Origin: Acidobacteriota bacterium
GTDB taxonomy: Bacteria > Acidobacteriota > Terriglobia > Bryobacterales > Bryobacteraceae
Length of the DNA stretch: 34,068 nt
NCBI GenBank assembly: GCA_016871115.1
Contig: VFZP01000015.1
Coordinates: 1 to 34,068, forward strand
Reading direction: 5' to 3'
Shown here: positions 23,410 to 31,822 of the stretch, in pieces
Position numbering within the stretch: the first letter of the stretch is position 1
Layout: the number at the start of each line of letters is the position of its first letter
Program-made: the position numbers and the translations under genes
Notes under the pieces: generated by a model
Seen by the model: the letters and a program-made list of their open reading frames with translations, nothing else
The model's database searches: none
Told to the model about the DNA's origin: nothing

Positions 23410-24486
23410 CTACTTCACGTTCAACGGCGCGCCATTCCAGATTTCGTCCGTGGCGCGCTTCACCACCACATCGCCCACCGACAATGCGCCGGTGACTTCG
23501 ACGAGTTCGCCTGCCGCGGCGCCTTTGGCGACGTTCACCCATTCGGCCGTTCCGTTCGACACGCGGATCACAAAGCTGCGCTCGGTGGTGGTGGCGATGG
23601 CGGTGGCAGGCACGAGAAGCGATGCGCCGGAGCGGCGCGCGGGCCATTCGATATCGGCGTACATGCCCGGCGCGAGTGTGCCGTTGCGGTTCGCCACGTC
23701 GAGTTCGACGGGCATCGTGCGCGTCTTTGCATCGAGCGAGCGGCCCGTGCGCGCCACAGTTCCAGAAAACGTTTGGCCCGGATGCGCGGGGACCTTGAAA
23801 CTCACCGCCGCGCCGCGCGGGATCACCGCGGTGTCAGCTTCAGGCACCGCGGCAAGCAGCCGCAGCATACCGTGCTGCTCCAGCGTGACGAGCGGTCCGG
23901 ACGCGGGCCCGGCGAGCGCCCCCGGATGCACGTGACGTTCGGTGACGATGCCGTCGAACGGCGCCTTGATCTCAAGGTACGCCTGCAGTTCGCGGAGCGG
24001 CGCGACGGCGGCGCGCACCGAAGCGGCCGAGGCGTTGAGCGCGCGAATCTGCGCATCGATCGCATCCACAGCTTTTTGCGCGATCTGCACTTCGTTCGCC
24101 GTGACCACGCCCGGGGTTTCTGACGCTGTCTTGAGGCGCTCGTAGGTACCCTGCGCAGCGACGCGTTGGGCTTCGGCGGTGGCGCGTTGCGATTCTACAG
24201 CCTGGGCCTTCGACTCGGTCTCGGCAATCTGCGCGGCAAGTTCAGGCGCGCCGAGACGAACGACCGTTTGGCCTTTCTTCACAGCACTGCCGCGGTCTAC
24301 TTCAATCGTCTCCACGAAGCCGCTCACGCGCGCATGGAGCAGCGTGCGCATGTAGGGAAGCAGTTCGCCCGGCACGCGGCTCTTGCGGGAAATGTTCTGC
24401 GACACCACGGTGGCGGTTTCCACCGTCGCGGCCTGCTGCGCGGCGGCGAGCAAGGAGAAGATCGTGAAGCAGCTAAGCAGTTTCAT
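23410..24486 (-). CDS. RND efflux periplasmic adaptor (membrane fusion protein)
   Basis: 358 residues from ATG 24486; signal peptide MKLLSCFTIFSLLAAAQQ with no lipobox Cys at the cleavage site. Domains in order: lipoyl half-motif (LHARVSGFVETIEVDRGSAVKKGQTVVRL), a helical hairpin (about residues 85-165, ELAAQIAETESKAQAVESQR and following coiled coil), the second lipoyl half (LEIKAPFDGIVTERHVHPGALAG), a beta-barrel (LRLLAAVPEADTAVIPRGAAVSFKV) and a membrane-proximal domain ending GALSVGDVVVKRA. Adaptors of this HlyD/AcrA type bridge the inner-membrane RND pump and the TolC channel. Its start overlaps the RND gene by 14 bases, supporting coupled expression. Confidence 0.9.
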   Translation of the reverse strand: MKLLSCFTIFSLLAAAQQAATVETATVVSQNISRKSRVPGELLPYMRTLLHARVSGFVETIEVDRGSAVKKGQTVVRLGAPELAAQIAETESKAQAVESQRATAEAQRVAAQGTYERLKTASETPGVVTANEVQIAQKAVDAIDAQIRALNASAASVRAAVAPLRELQAYLEIKAPFDGIVTERHVHPGALAGPASGPLVTLEQHGMLRLLAAVPEADTAVIPRGAAVSFKVPAHPGQTFSGTVARTGRSLDAKTRTMPVELDVANRNGTLAPGMYADIEWPARRSGASLLVPATAIATTTERSFVIRVSNGTAEWVNVAKGAAAGELVEVTGALSVGDVVVKRATDEIWNGAPLNVK

Positions 24487-27400
24487 AGTCGCGGCTCGCA
24501 GGGTCATCGGGATCGAGAGAGGGCGATAGCGCGGCTTGGCGCGGTTGCAGCAGTGCGTAGGCGGCAGGCAGGACAGTGAGCGTGGCGATGGTGGCAAACA
24601 GCAGACCGCCGATCACGGCCTTGCCGAGCGGCGCGCTTTGCGACGCGCCTTCGCCCAGCGCCAGGGCGAGCGGAATCATGCCGGCGATCATTGCGGCGGC
24701 CGTCATCACCACTGCCCGGAGACGTCCGCGCGCCCCTTCGGCGGCAGCGTCTTCCACCGTGGCTCCGCCGTGCCGCGCCAGGTCCATGAACGTCACCATC
24801 AGGATCGAGTTGGCGACCGCGATGCCGACGGCCATAATCGCGCCGAGATACGACTGGACATTCAGAGTCGTGCCCGTGAACCACAGCGCCAGCACCACGC
24901 CGGCCAGCGCCCCCGGCACGGCCAGCAGCGCCGCCAGCGCCAGGCGGAACGATTGGAAGTTCGCGGCCAGCAACAGAAATACAACGGCGATGGAAAGCAG
25001 CAACCCGCGCTCGAGTCCAGCGAGCGTTTCTTCAAGCAGTGGAATCTGCCCGCGTAGCGCCACTGTGACACCGCGCGGCGGTTCGCCCGCTTTCGCAACG
25101 GCGGCGCGGATGCGCGGCGCGATGGCGCCAAGCGGCACACCCACCACATCGGCCGTGTAGCTCACCACGCGCTGCATGTTGTAGCGCTCCACCTGTCCGA
25201 ACGTGGTGCCGGTTTTGATTTCAGCCACGTCGCCCAGCAGTGGACGCGCCGCGCCGCTGTTCATCACCGGGAGTTCGCGCAGATCGTCAATCGACTGCGT
25301 GCGGTGCTGCGGAATCTCCACTTGAATCTGGAAGCCGTTGCCCGAGACCGGATCGCGCCAGTAGTTCGCATCCACGAAGCGGCTGGAGGAGGTGGCAGCC
25401 ATCACGCTGCGCGCGACGTTCGAGGTGGTAAGGCCGAACTGGCCGGCACGGTCACGGTCAATCTTGATATCGAGCGAGGGGTAGTCGAGCGCCTGCACCT
25501 GCTGCAGGTCGCGCAGCTCGCGGATCTCCGTGAGTTCGCGGTGGACCTTGATGGCATGGTCGCGCGCCAAAGCAATCTGCGGCGCTTGCACGGCCACTTC
25601 GATTTTCGAAGGCGAGCCGAAGCTCAGCACCTGGCCCACGATGTCGGCTTCTTCAAACGCGATGCGCACGTCCGGCAGGGCGCAAGTGAGCGCGGCGCGC
25701 AGCTTTTCCTTCATCGCATCGCCACGCAGCATCACGCTATCTTTGAGCGCAAAGCGCAGGACGGCCTCATGCGGACCGCTGGTGAACAGGTGCACCAGGT
25801 TAATGGGATAGCTGGGCGGTTGCACGCCGATGAACGCGGTCGAGATGGCGATTTTGTCCACGCCGGTCTCGGCCTTCACGACGTCTAAGGCTTTCAACGT
25901 CACGAGCTCGGTGCGCTCAATGCGCGTGCCCGCTTTGGCGCGCAGCCGAATCTGATATTGGTTCGCGTCGGCGGGCGGAAACAACTCGCGCCCAAGGCTG
26001 GGCAGGAACAGCCACACCACGAGCGCGGCGCCGGCAAGATAGAGCGGCGCCACCACCCACCGCGCCTTCACCACCGCCTCGGCGTAGCGGCGATACCAGC
26101 CGCCGCCCGGCGCTTCGGTTTCGTGCGCGGCGGCGCCGGCTTTCATCAGCCACACCGACAGCACAGGAACCAGCGTGCTGGAGAGGATATACGAAGACAC
26201 CATCGCAAAGCCAACGGCGAGCGACAGCGGCACGAAGAGTTGACGCGCCACGCCGGCCAGGAAGAACGACGGCACGAAGACCGCCAGTACGGCGAGCATT
26301 GACATGAACCGCGCCAGCGCCGTCTTGCTACAGGCCTCGCGCACGGCCCGCGCGGCGTTCAGACCCGTGGCGCGATGCGCGTGGATATTCTCCACTTCCA
26401 CCGTAGCTTCATCCACCAGCACGCCGACCCCGAGCGCCAGGCCCGCGAGCGTCATCATGTTGATGGTCTGGCCCACAAACCACAAGCCCACCACCGCGCC
26501 CAGCAGCGAGAACGGAATGGTGAGGACAACGATCAGCGCCGAACGCCAGTGGCGCAGGAAGATCAACACCATGAGGCCGGTGAGCAGTGCGCCGAGGAGC
26601 CCCTCGTTCACCAGGCTGCGCAGCGCGTTGCGCACGTAGCCGGACTGATCGAACTCCAGCCTCACGTCAACGTCATCCGGCACCGCGGCCTTCATCTTCG
26701 GCAGGTTGGCGCGGACCGCGGCGATGACGTCGAGCGTCGACGCGTCGCTACGCTTGGTGACGTTCATGTAGACCGTGCGCTTGCCGTTCGAGTGCGCGTA
26801 ACCGGTAATCACGTCGGTACCGTTCTCTACCGCCGCCACGTCGCGCACGTAGACGCCGGGCCGAATCGGCGCGTCCATTAACTCCTGGAAGTTACCGCCG
26901 ATCACGGCGTTGGTATTCGCAATCCGGTTCAGATCGCCGATGCGCACGTTCCCTGATGGAATCACCGTGGAGGCGCGATTCACCGCCCCGATCACTTCAT
27001 CCGGCGACATGTTGTATTGGCGCAGTTTGTCCGGGTTTGCGCGCACAACGATGGTACGTTGGTTGCCGCCAAACGGGGGCGGCGCCGAAACGCCGGGAAG
27101 CGTGGCAAAGAGGGGGCGCACGCGATTCAGGGCAAAATCCTGCATCTCCGCGGGCGGCCGCGTCGGGCTGCTGAACACGAGTTGCCCCACCGGGACGCTG
27201 CCCGCGTCAAACCGCGTGATGAACGGCGGCACCGCGCCGGGCGGCATGAACGAGCGTGAGCGATTGACGTAGCCCACCACCTCCGACATCGCCTGCTCCA
27301 TGTTGGTGCCGGGATGGAAGACCAGTTTGATGAGCGCCGCGCCTTGAATGTTCTTCGACTCGACGTGTTCGATGCCCGTCACATACAGGATGTGATACTC

Positions 27401-27601
27401 GTAATAGTAAGTGAGGAAACCTTCCATCTGCGCCGCATCCATGCCGCCGTACGGCTGAGATACATAGATGGTAGGCGCACCCACTTCGGGGAAGATATCC
27501 TTCCGCATGCGCTCCACGGCGAGCCAAGCGGTCAACACCAGGGCGATCACCGCGGCAATCACCGTGATGGGCCGCCGCAACGCGCCAATAACGAGCCACA
27601 T
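24473..27601 (-). CDS. RND-family efflux pump (HAE-1-like permease)
   Basis: 1042 residues, the usual size. TM1 (ALRRPITVIAAVIALVLTAWLAV) is followed by periplasmic porter subdomains (SQPYGGMDAAQMEGFLTYYYEYHILYVTGIEHVES), TM2-6, a second periplasmic half and TM7-12 (LSIAVVFLLLAANFQSFRLALAALLAVPGALAG). In TM4, GLALGVGVLVDEATVEVENIHAH corresponds to the proton-relay Asp-Asp of AcrB (GxxVDDAIVVVEN); the second acid is Glu here. ATG 27601 overlaps the TAA of the TolC gene by one base (TAATG). It should export small hydrophobic compounds using the proton gradient. Substrate cannot be read from sequence. Confidence 0.92.
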   Translation of the reverse strand: MWLVIGALRRPITVIAAVIALVLTAWLAVERMRKDIFPEVGAPTIYVSQPYGGMDAAQMEGFLTYYYEYHILYVTGIEHVESKNIQGAALIKLVFHPGTNMEQAMSEVVGYVNRSRSFMPPGAVPPFITRFDAGSVPVGQLVFSSPTRPPAEMQDFALNRVRPLFATLPGVSAPPPFGGNQRTIVVRANPDKLRQYNMSPDEVIGAVNRASTVIPSGNVRIGDLNRIANTNAVIGGNFQELMDAPIRPGVYVRDVAAVENGTDVITGYAHSNGKRTVYMNVTKRSDASTLDVIAAVRANLPKMKAAVPDDVDVRLEFDQSGYVRNALRSLVNEGLLGALLTGLMVLIFLRHWRSALIVVLTIPFSLLGAVVGLWFVGQTINMMTLAGLALGVGVLVDEATVEVENIHAHRATGLNAARAVREACSKTALARFMSMLAVLAVFVPSFFLAGVARQLFVPLSLAVGFAMVSSYILSSTLVPVLSVWLMKAGAAAHETEAPGGGWYRRYAEAVVKARWVVAPLYLAGAALVVWLFLPSLGRELFPPADANQYQIRLRAKAGTRIERTELVTLKALDVVKAETGVDKIAISTAFIGVQPPSYPINLVHLFTSGPHEAVLRFALKDSVMLRGDAMKEKLRAALTCALPDVRIAFEEADIVGQVLSFGSPSKIEVAVQAPQIALARDHAIKVHRELTEIRELRDLQQVQALDYPSLDIKIDRDRAGQFGLTTSNVARSVMAATSSSRFVDANYWRDPVSGNGFQIQVEIPQHRTQSIDDLRELPVMNSGAARPLLGDVAEIKTGTTFGQVERYNMQRVVSYTADVVGVPLGAIAPRIRAAVAKAGEPPRGVTVALRGQIPLLEETLAGLERGLLLSIAVVFLLLAANFQSFRLALAALLAVPGALAGVVLALWFTGTTLNVQSYLGAIMAVGIAVANSILMVTFMDLARHGGATVEDAAAEGARGRLRAVVMTAAAMIAGMIPLALALGEGASQSAPLGKAVIGGLLFATIATLTVLPAAYALLQPRQAALSPSLDPDDPASRDYETA

Positions 27602-28953
27602 TACGGTTTCACCATCGCCAGGAACCGCCCCAGATCGCCATGCGCGGCCGAGCGTGCGAGGTGTGCGCGCCAAACGGCGAGCCGGCCCAGGCGCAAATCG
27701 ATCTCCGATTGTGTAACCAGGCGCTGCGCATCGGCGACTTCGGCCAGTGTGCCGAGACCAGCGCGGTAACGCGCCGTAGCCTGCGTTTCCGCCGTTCGGG
27801 CTGACTCAATCTGCACCGGCAAGTTCGCCAGCACGCGGAGCGAGCCGTTCAACATCGCTTGGGCACGGGCCTGGCGTGCATCGAGATCTTGCCCAATTTG
27901 GGTGGCACGGGCAGTCTCGGCCCACGCCTGCGCGCTTTCGATGGCTCGCTTTTCACGTAGAATCTTGAAGTCGAGCAAGGGCAGTGTGGCCGAGAAGCCC
28001 GCGCCCCAGTTGTGAATATTCGGGCCGAGCCCCACCAGGCCTCCGGACGTGCTGAAGTCCGGATTCGCGCCCGTGCCGCGCGCGTAGAGACCTGACTGCA
28101 GGTTGAACTTGGGGAAGTACGAGCGGTCAAGCACCTTCATCCGCGCGGCGGACTCCTGCAGGGCGGCCTGCTGCTCGCGCATCGCCGGATGATTCTCCTG
28201 GCTGCCCATCGAACTGATAGCGTCGCCCGGCGGAGGCTCCAGCAACTTGCCGGCATCCACCGTTACCGCATTCACGCCGTACTGCCGCAGCGCTGCCTTC
28301 GCCATTTCCACGGCTTGCTCCGCTTGGATCTGATGGGTCTTCGCTATCGCCAACTCCGCGTGAGCCCGCGACGCATCGGCCCCGGGACGCAGATCCGCCT
28401 TCACCAGGGCGGCTACCAATCCACTCAGCGTCCGCGCGCGCTCCACGCCGGCCTTCGCGGCCTCGACGGTTTGCTCCGCGGCGAGAATTGTGAGGAACGC
28501 ATCGGCCGCGGCGACACTCACGTCAAAGCGCGTGCGCTCCACCGCGGCATCCGCGCGGCGCCGCCCGGCCTGCGCCACATCCACTTGTGCCTGCCGCAAA
28601 CCAAAATCGAACGGCTCCCACGAAACCAGGACGCCCACGGCCGAGCCCCAGACGTTCGTGGCGGAGTTCTCCGGATTCGGCGGACCGCTGATGGGCATGA
28701 TCACGCTGTTCGGCATCAATATGCCAAACACGTTGTTGCGGGTGGCGCGGTTCACTTGCGCAAGTCCGTCCACTTTCGGTAAGTACGCGGTACGCGCGAA
28801 CCCGATCGCGGCCGCCGCAGCCGACGATTGTTCCGTGGAGACCTTCACGGCGCCGTAGTTGCGTGCGGCGCACTCCACCGCTTGTTCCAGCGTGAGCGGT
28901 TGCGCGGGCAGCAAGAGAGCGGCCCCGATCGAGACTACGAAAAGACGCATCAT
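27601..28953 (-). CDS. TolC-family outer-membrane efflux channel
   Basis: 450 residues starting [19 protein letters not shown], a signal peptide. Two outer membrane efflux protein (OEP) repeats are visible: LTLEQAVECAARNYGAV... TAYLPKVDGLAQVNR in the first half and ALQESAARMKVLDRSYFPKFNLQSGLYARG in the second, each followed by long amphipathic coiled-coil helices (AAADAFLTILAAEQTVEAAKAGVERA; RATQIGQDLDARQARAQAML). It forms the trimeric tunnel across the outer membrane. Here it is placed first of the three efflux genes and directly after lpxA, whose TGA overlaps its ATG (ATGA). Confidence 0.9.
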   Translation of the reverse strand: MMRLFVVSIGAALLLPAQPLTLEQAVECAARNYGAVKVSTEQSSAAAAAIGFARTAYLPKVDGLAQVNRATRNNVFGILMPNSVIMPISGPPNPENSATNVWGSAVGVLVSWEPFDFGLRQAQVDVAQAGRRRADAAVERTRFDVSVAAADAFLTILAAEQTVEAAKAGVERARTLSGLVAALVKADLRPGADASRAHAELAIAKTHQIQAEQAVEMAKAALRQYGVNAVTVDAGKLLEPPPGDAISSMGSQENHPAMREQQAALQESAARMKVLDRSYFPKFNLQSGLYARGTGANPDFSTSGGLVGLGPNIHNWGAGFSATLPLLDFKILREKRAIESAQAWAETARATQIGQDLDARQARAQAMLNGSLRVLANLPVQIESARTAETQATARYRAGLGTLAEVADAQRLVTQSEIDLRLGRLAVWRAHLARSAAHGDLGRFLAMVKP

Positions 28954-29777
28954 TCCTCGACGGCTTCCCCGCGCTGCTGATGGTGGCGCTTCGGGCGGCA
29001 GATGCCGCGCTTGGAGGACCGGACAAACTGAACCAGATCCCGTGCGTGGGCGTTGTCGATCTCAGCCTCGATTCGGAGCAAACTCTGAGCCAACGGAAGG
29101 CTGCTGCGATACAACAATCTATACGCCTCCTTGATCGCCGACTGATCATCTCGCGAAAACCCTGCGCGCCGCAAGCCTACTCGATTCAAACCGACCGGCT
29201 CAATGTCGAAACGCCCATACATAAAATACGGCGGCGCGTCCTGATTCACGCGCACATTACCGCCGATCATCGCCAAGCGGCCGATGCGCGAGAACTGATG
29301 AATCACCACACCGCCTGAAATGAACGCTTGGTCTGCGATGGTCACATAGCCCGCCACCAGCGCGCAACTGGCCACGGTGATCTGGTTGCCCAGTACGCTG
29401 TTGTGCGCAATGTGGCCGCTGGTCATGATGTAGTTGTCGTCGCCGATGATCGTGGACGATTCCGGCTGCGTGCCGCGCGAAATCGTGTAGTGCTCGCGGA
29501 TCTTGTTGCGGTGGCCGATGATAAGATAGCTGCGTTCGCCCGTGAAGTTCTTGTCGAGCGGATCGGTGCCGAGCGCGGTGCCCACGGAGATCTGGTTGCC
29601 GTCGCCGAGCGTGGTCCAGCGCTTCACAAATACGTATGGCTCCAGCACGCAGTCCGCGCCGATCGCCACGTCTTGTTCAATCACGCAATACTCACCCACC
29701 ACCGTGCGCGGGCCGATCCGGGCATCGGAATGGATGCGCGCCGTCGGCGCAACCGACGCCGAAGGGTCCACTGGCAT
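28950..29777 (-). CDS. lpxA: Acyl-ACP--UDP-N-acetylglucosamine O-acyltransferase
   Basis: 275 residues. A left-handed beta-helix of hexapeptide repeats fills residues 5-185 ([35 protein letters not shown] and so on). [11 protein letters not shown] holds His122 and His125, at the same numbering as the catalytic pair in E. coli LpxA. The helical C-terminal domain ([31 protein letters not shown]) is diagnostic of LpxA rather than other hexapeptide transferases. It catalyses the first step of lipid A synthesis in the cytoplasm. The ATG at 29777 faces the lpxD start 22 bases away. The C-terminus is slightly extended with a basic tail ([11 protein letters not shown]). It is the first gene of the unit that continues with the efflux system. 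Confidence 0.93.
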   Translation of the reverse strand: MPVDPSASVAPTARIHSDARIGPRTVVGEYCVIEQDVAIGADCVLEPYVFVKRWTTLGDGNQISVGTALGTDPLDKNFTGERSYLIIGHRNKIREHYTISRGTQPESSTIIGDDNYIMTSGHIAHNSVLGNQITVASCALVAGYVTIADQAFISGGVVIHQFSRIGRLAMIGGNVRVNQDAPPYFMYGRFDIEPVGLNRVGLRRAGFSRDDQSAIKEAYRLLYRSSLPLAQSLLRIEAEIDNAHARDLVQFVRSSKRGICRPKRHHQQRGEAVEE

Positions 29778-29784
29778 CACACCG

Positions 29785-29791
29785 TATGATA
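29785..29791. promoter_or_regulatory. Symmetric bidirectional -10 between lpxA and lpxD
   Basis: GTATGATAC (29784-29792) is palindromic apart from its central base. It reads TATGAT on the plus strand, 9 bases before the lpxD ATG, and TATCAT on the minus strand, 8 bases before the lpxA ATG; each matches TATAAT at five of six positions. With only 22 bases between the two starts, one melted region could serve both directions and both mRNAs would be nearly leaderless. No -35 is evident. Confidence 0.45.
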
Positions 29792-29799
29792 CTAGACGA

Positions 29800-30837
29800 A
29801 TGACTGCGGGCGACATGGCGGCGCTGCTCGGCGCGAGCGTGGAAGGCGATTCCACGCACGAGTTGACGGGCGTGGCGCCGGTGGACAGCGCGGCAGCGGA
29901 TCAGATTTCGTTCGCTTATGGCAAACGCGCCGCCGAACTCGCGGCCACGGCACGCGCGGGCTGCCTGCTGGTGCCACTCGATTTTGCCGGCGCGTCGACA
30001 GCCGTGGCGCTAATCCGCGTGAAGGATCCACGCGCGGCGTTTGCGCGCGTGATCGGCGCGTTCCATCCGCCCGAAGTGCCAATGGCGGGCATCCATCCCT
30101 CGGCCGTGATCGCCGAACGCGTGGAGTTGGGTCTCAGCGTTTCGATCGCGCCGCATGTCACGATCGGCGCCGGCGCGCGTATTGGAGACGGCACGGCGAT
30201 CGGTGCGGGTTGTTCCATCGGCGCAGACGTGCGCGTTGGCGCAGGTTGTCGCCTGGCCCCACGCGTGACGCTCTCTCGCGGGGTGACTCTCGGAGACCGC
30301 GTGACGCTGCATGCCGGAGTCGTGATCGGCGCAGACGGCTTCGGGTTTCAGATGGTGGATGGACGCTACGAGAAGTTCCCGCAGATCGGTACCGTACGCA
30401 TCGACAATGATGTCGAGATCGGCGCGAACTCGTGTATCGACCGCGCGACGATGGGCGTTACGGTGATCGGCGAAGGGGCCAAACTCGACAACCTCGTGCA
30501 CATCGCGCACAACTGCCAGGTGGGGAAACACGTAGTGATCGCGGCTCAGACGGGCTTTGCGGGTGGGGTGGTGATCGAAGACTACGCGATCATCGGCGGG
30601 CAAGTGGGCATTGGCGACAAGGCGCGCGTTGAGTCGCGCGCGGTCTTGGGGTCCGGCGCAGGTGTGCTCACGTCGAAGATCGTGCGGGCGGGCGAGGTGA
30701 TGTGGGGCACGCCGGCGCGTCCGCTGCGCGAGTATCTCGGCCAGCTCGCCGCGCTGGGGAAAGTGCCGGAGTTGCGCAAGCAGGTGCGGGAGTTGGTTGC
30801 GCGGATTGAGGCGATGGAGGCGGAGAAGCGGGGATGA
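29800..30837 (+). CDS. lpxD: UDP-3-O-(3-hydroxyacyl)glucosamine N-acyltransferase
   Basis: 345 residues. The N-terminal uridine-binding domain (residues 1-95: [29 protein letters not shown]... CLLVPLDF) is specific to LpxD. Hexapeptide beta-helix follows from about residue 98 ([32 protein letters not shown]), with [11 protein letters not shown] and [28 protein letters not shown], and the catalytic NLVHIAHNC with His234 and His237. A C-terminal helix ([21 protein letters not shown]) matches the ACP-recognition/trimerisation helix. It performs the third step of lipid A synthesis. The ATG at 29800 gives the family's normal start; the frame is open much further upstream only because it mirrors lpxA. 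Repeat DNA follows the stop. Confidence 0.93.
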   Translation: MTAGDMAALLGASVEGDSTHELTGVAPVDSAAADQISFAYGKRAAELAATARAGCLLVPLDFAGASTAVALIRVKDPRAAFARVIGAFHPPEVPMAGIHPSAVIAERVELGLSVSIAPHVTIGAGARIGDGTAIGAGCSIGADVRVGAGCRLAPRVTLSRGVTLGDRVTLHAGVVIGADGFGFQMVDGRYEKFPQIGTVRIDNDVEIGANSCIDRATMGVTVIGEGAKLDNLVHIAHNCQVGKHVVIAAQTGFAGGVVIEDYAIIGGQVGIGDKARVESRAVLGSGAGVLTSKIVRAGEVMWGTPARPLREYLGQLAALGKVPELRKQVRELVARIEAMEAEKRG

Positions 30838-30870
30838 GGATTCAGCGCTTGGCGGCGGGAGTGCTGCACG

Positions 30871-31180
30871 CTTTAGCGGAACGCGGGCCGCGGTGGCCCG
30901 TCATGGAAGTCCGGAAACCCCGTGCGCTCGGCGTCCGTGCAGGGCGAGCTTTAGCTTGCGGCGGACTTCAGTCCGCCCTGTCCGGCAGTGCAAGATTGCT
31001 GATAAATCAGGTGTTGAATTTCTGCTTCGCCGGCAGGAATGAAATCCCGCGCAAGCTCTCGAGAGACAACCCTTTGGGCAAGCCCTGCCTTCTCCGCAGT
31101 CGTGCACCGGCGAAAGGGGCGGACTCAAGTCCGCCGCAAGCTAAAGCTCGCCCTACACGGACGTCAAATGCACGGGGTTT
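30871..31180. repeat. Interspersed modular repeat, copy 4, MITE-like with inverted ends
   Basis: The 355 bases between lpxD and the P-loop gene hold no credible gene. An 11-bp perfect terminal inverted repeat, AAACCCCGTGC at 30915-30925 and GCACGGGGTTT at 31170-31180, bounds a 266-bp element. Inside, a 28-base segment at 30941-30968 (begins AGGGCGAGCTTTAGCTTGCG) is exactly inverted at 31127-31154, and the flanking sequences are imperfectly inverted as well. The core of about 90 bases (31006-31090) differs from the arms. To the left, CTTTAGCGGAACGCGGGCC (30871-30889) is a module shared with copy 3. No obvious target duplication was found. Confidence 0.8.
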
Positions 31181-31192
31181 GGAGCGGCGCCG

Positions 31193-31822
31193 ATGATCGT
31201 GGTGGTGGGCGGCCATAGCCGCAATATCGGCAAAACAGCGGTGATGGAAGGCATCCTTCGCTCGCTGCCCCAGTCGAACTGGCACGCGGTCAAGATCACG
31301 CAGCACGGCCACGGGCGCTGTTCGGCCGACGGCACAGATTGCGGCTGCGCCGACGCGGGCAAACATCCCTACGCGCTAAGCGAAGCGCAGGAACCGAGCC
31401 TCAACGACAGTGGCCGTTACCTGGCCGCCGGCGCGCATCGCTCCTTCTGGTTGCGTACGCGGCAAGGTGAACTCGCCGAGGGCATCCCCTCGCTTCGCCG
31501 CATTCTCGCGCTCGGCGAAAACACGCTGATTGAATCCAACAGCGTGTTGAATTTCCTGGTGCCCGACGTGTACATCGCCGTGCTGGATTTCGCCGTGGAC
31601 GACATGAAAGACTCGGCCCGGCGATTTCTCGACCGGGCCGATGCGTTTGTCGTACTGCATCGAGACCGCGCGATTCCATGGCCAGGTTTGCCGGCGCGCT
31701 GGCTGGCCAGCAAACCGGTCTTCCAGGCGCAGGTGCCCCAGTACGCCCCCACGGCGCTCACCGAATGGCTTCGGACGCGGCTCCAGCTAGACGGCCACGG
31801 GAAAGTCGCCGCGCAGGGATAA
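31193..31822 (+). CDS. MobB-like P-loop NTPase with cysteine cluster
   Basis: 209 residues. The N-terminus MIVVVGGHSRNIGKTAVMEGIL is a P-loop (GKT at residues 13-15), with five residues between the first Gly and GKT, one more than the textbook Walker A. HAVKITQHGHGRCSADGTDCGCADAGKH follows, holding Cys43, Cys50 and Cys52 plus several His, a possible metal site. LRRILALGENTLIESNSVLNFLVPDVYIAVLDF has the acidic strand and the ESNS segment seen in the MobB/molybdopterin-guanine-dinucleotide and related P-loop group. Its precise role is unknown; MobB relatives bind GTP and assist molybdenum cofactor assembly, but no molybdenum genes are nearby. The last 36 bases overlap the convergent kinase-like gene. 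Confidence 0.65.
   Translation: MIVVVGGHSRNIGKTAVMEGILRSLPQSNWHAVKITQHGHGRCSADGTDCGCADAGKHPYALSEAQEPSLNDSGRYLAAGAHRSFWLRTRQGELAEGIPSLRRILALGENTLIESNSVLNFLVPDVYIAVLDFAVDDMKDSARRFLDRADAFVVLHRDRAIPWPGLPARWLASKPVFQAQVPQYAPTALTEWLRTRLQLDGHGKVAAQG

Noticed and set aside
24536-25160. Plus-strand open frames over the RND gene
   Set aside because: Arg/Ala-rich shadow frames typical of GC-rich DNA, with no family similarity and antisense to a clear gene.
29542-29799. N-terminal extension of LpxD
   Set aside because: This region is the antisense of lpxA coding sequence; family alignment starts at ATG 29800.
10848-31180. Repeats as a CRISPR array
   Set aside because: Copies are kilobases apart, modular and of unequal length, with no regular spacers and no cas genes.
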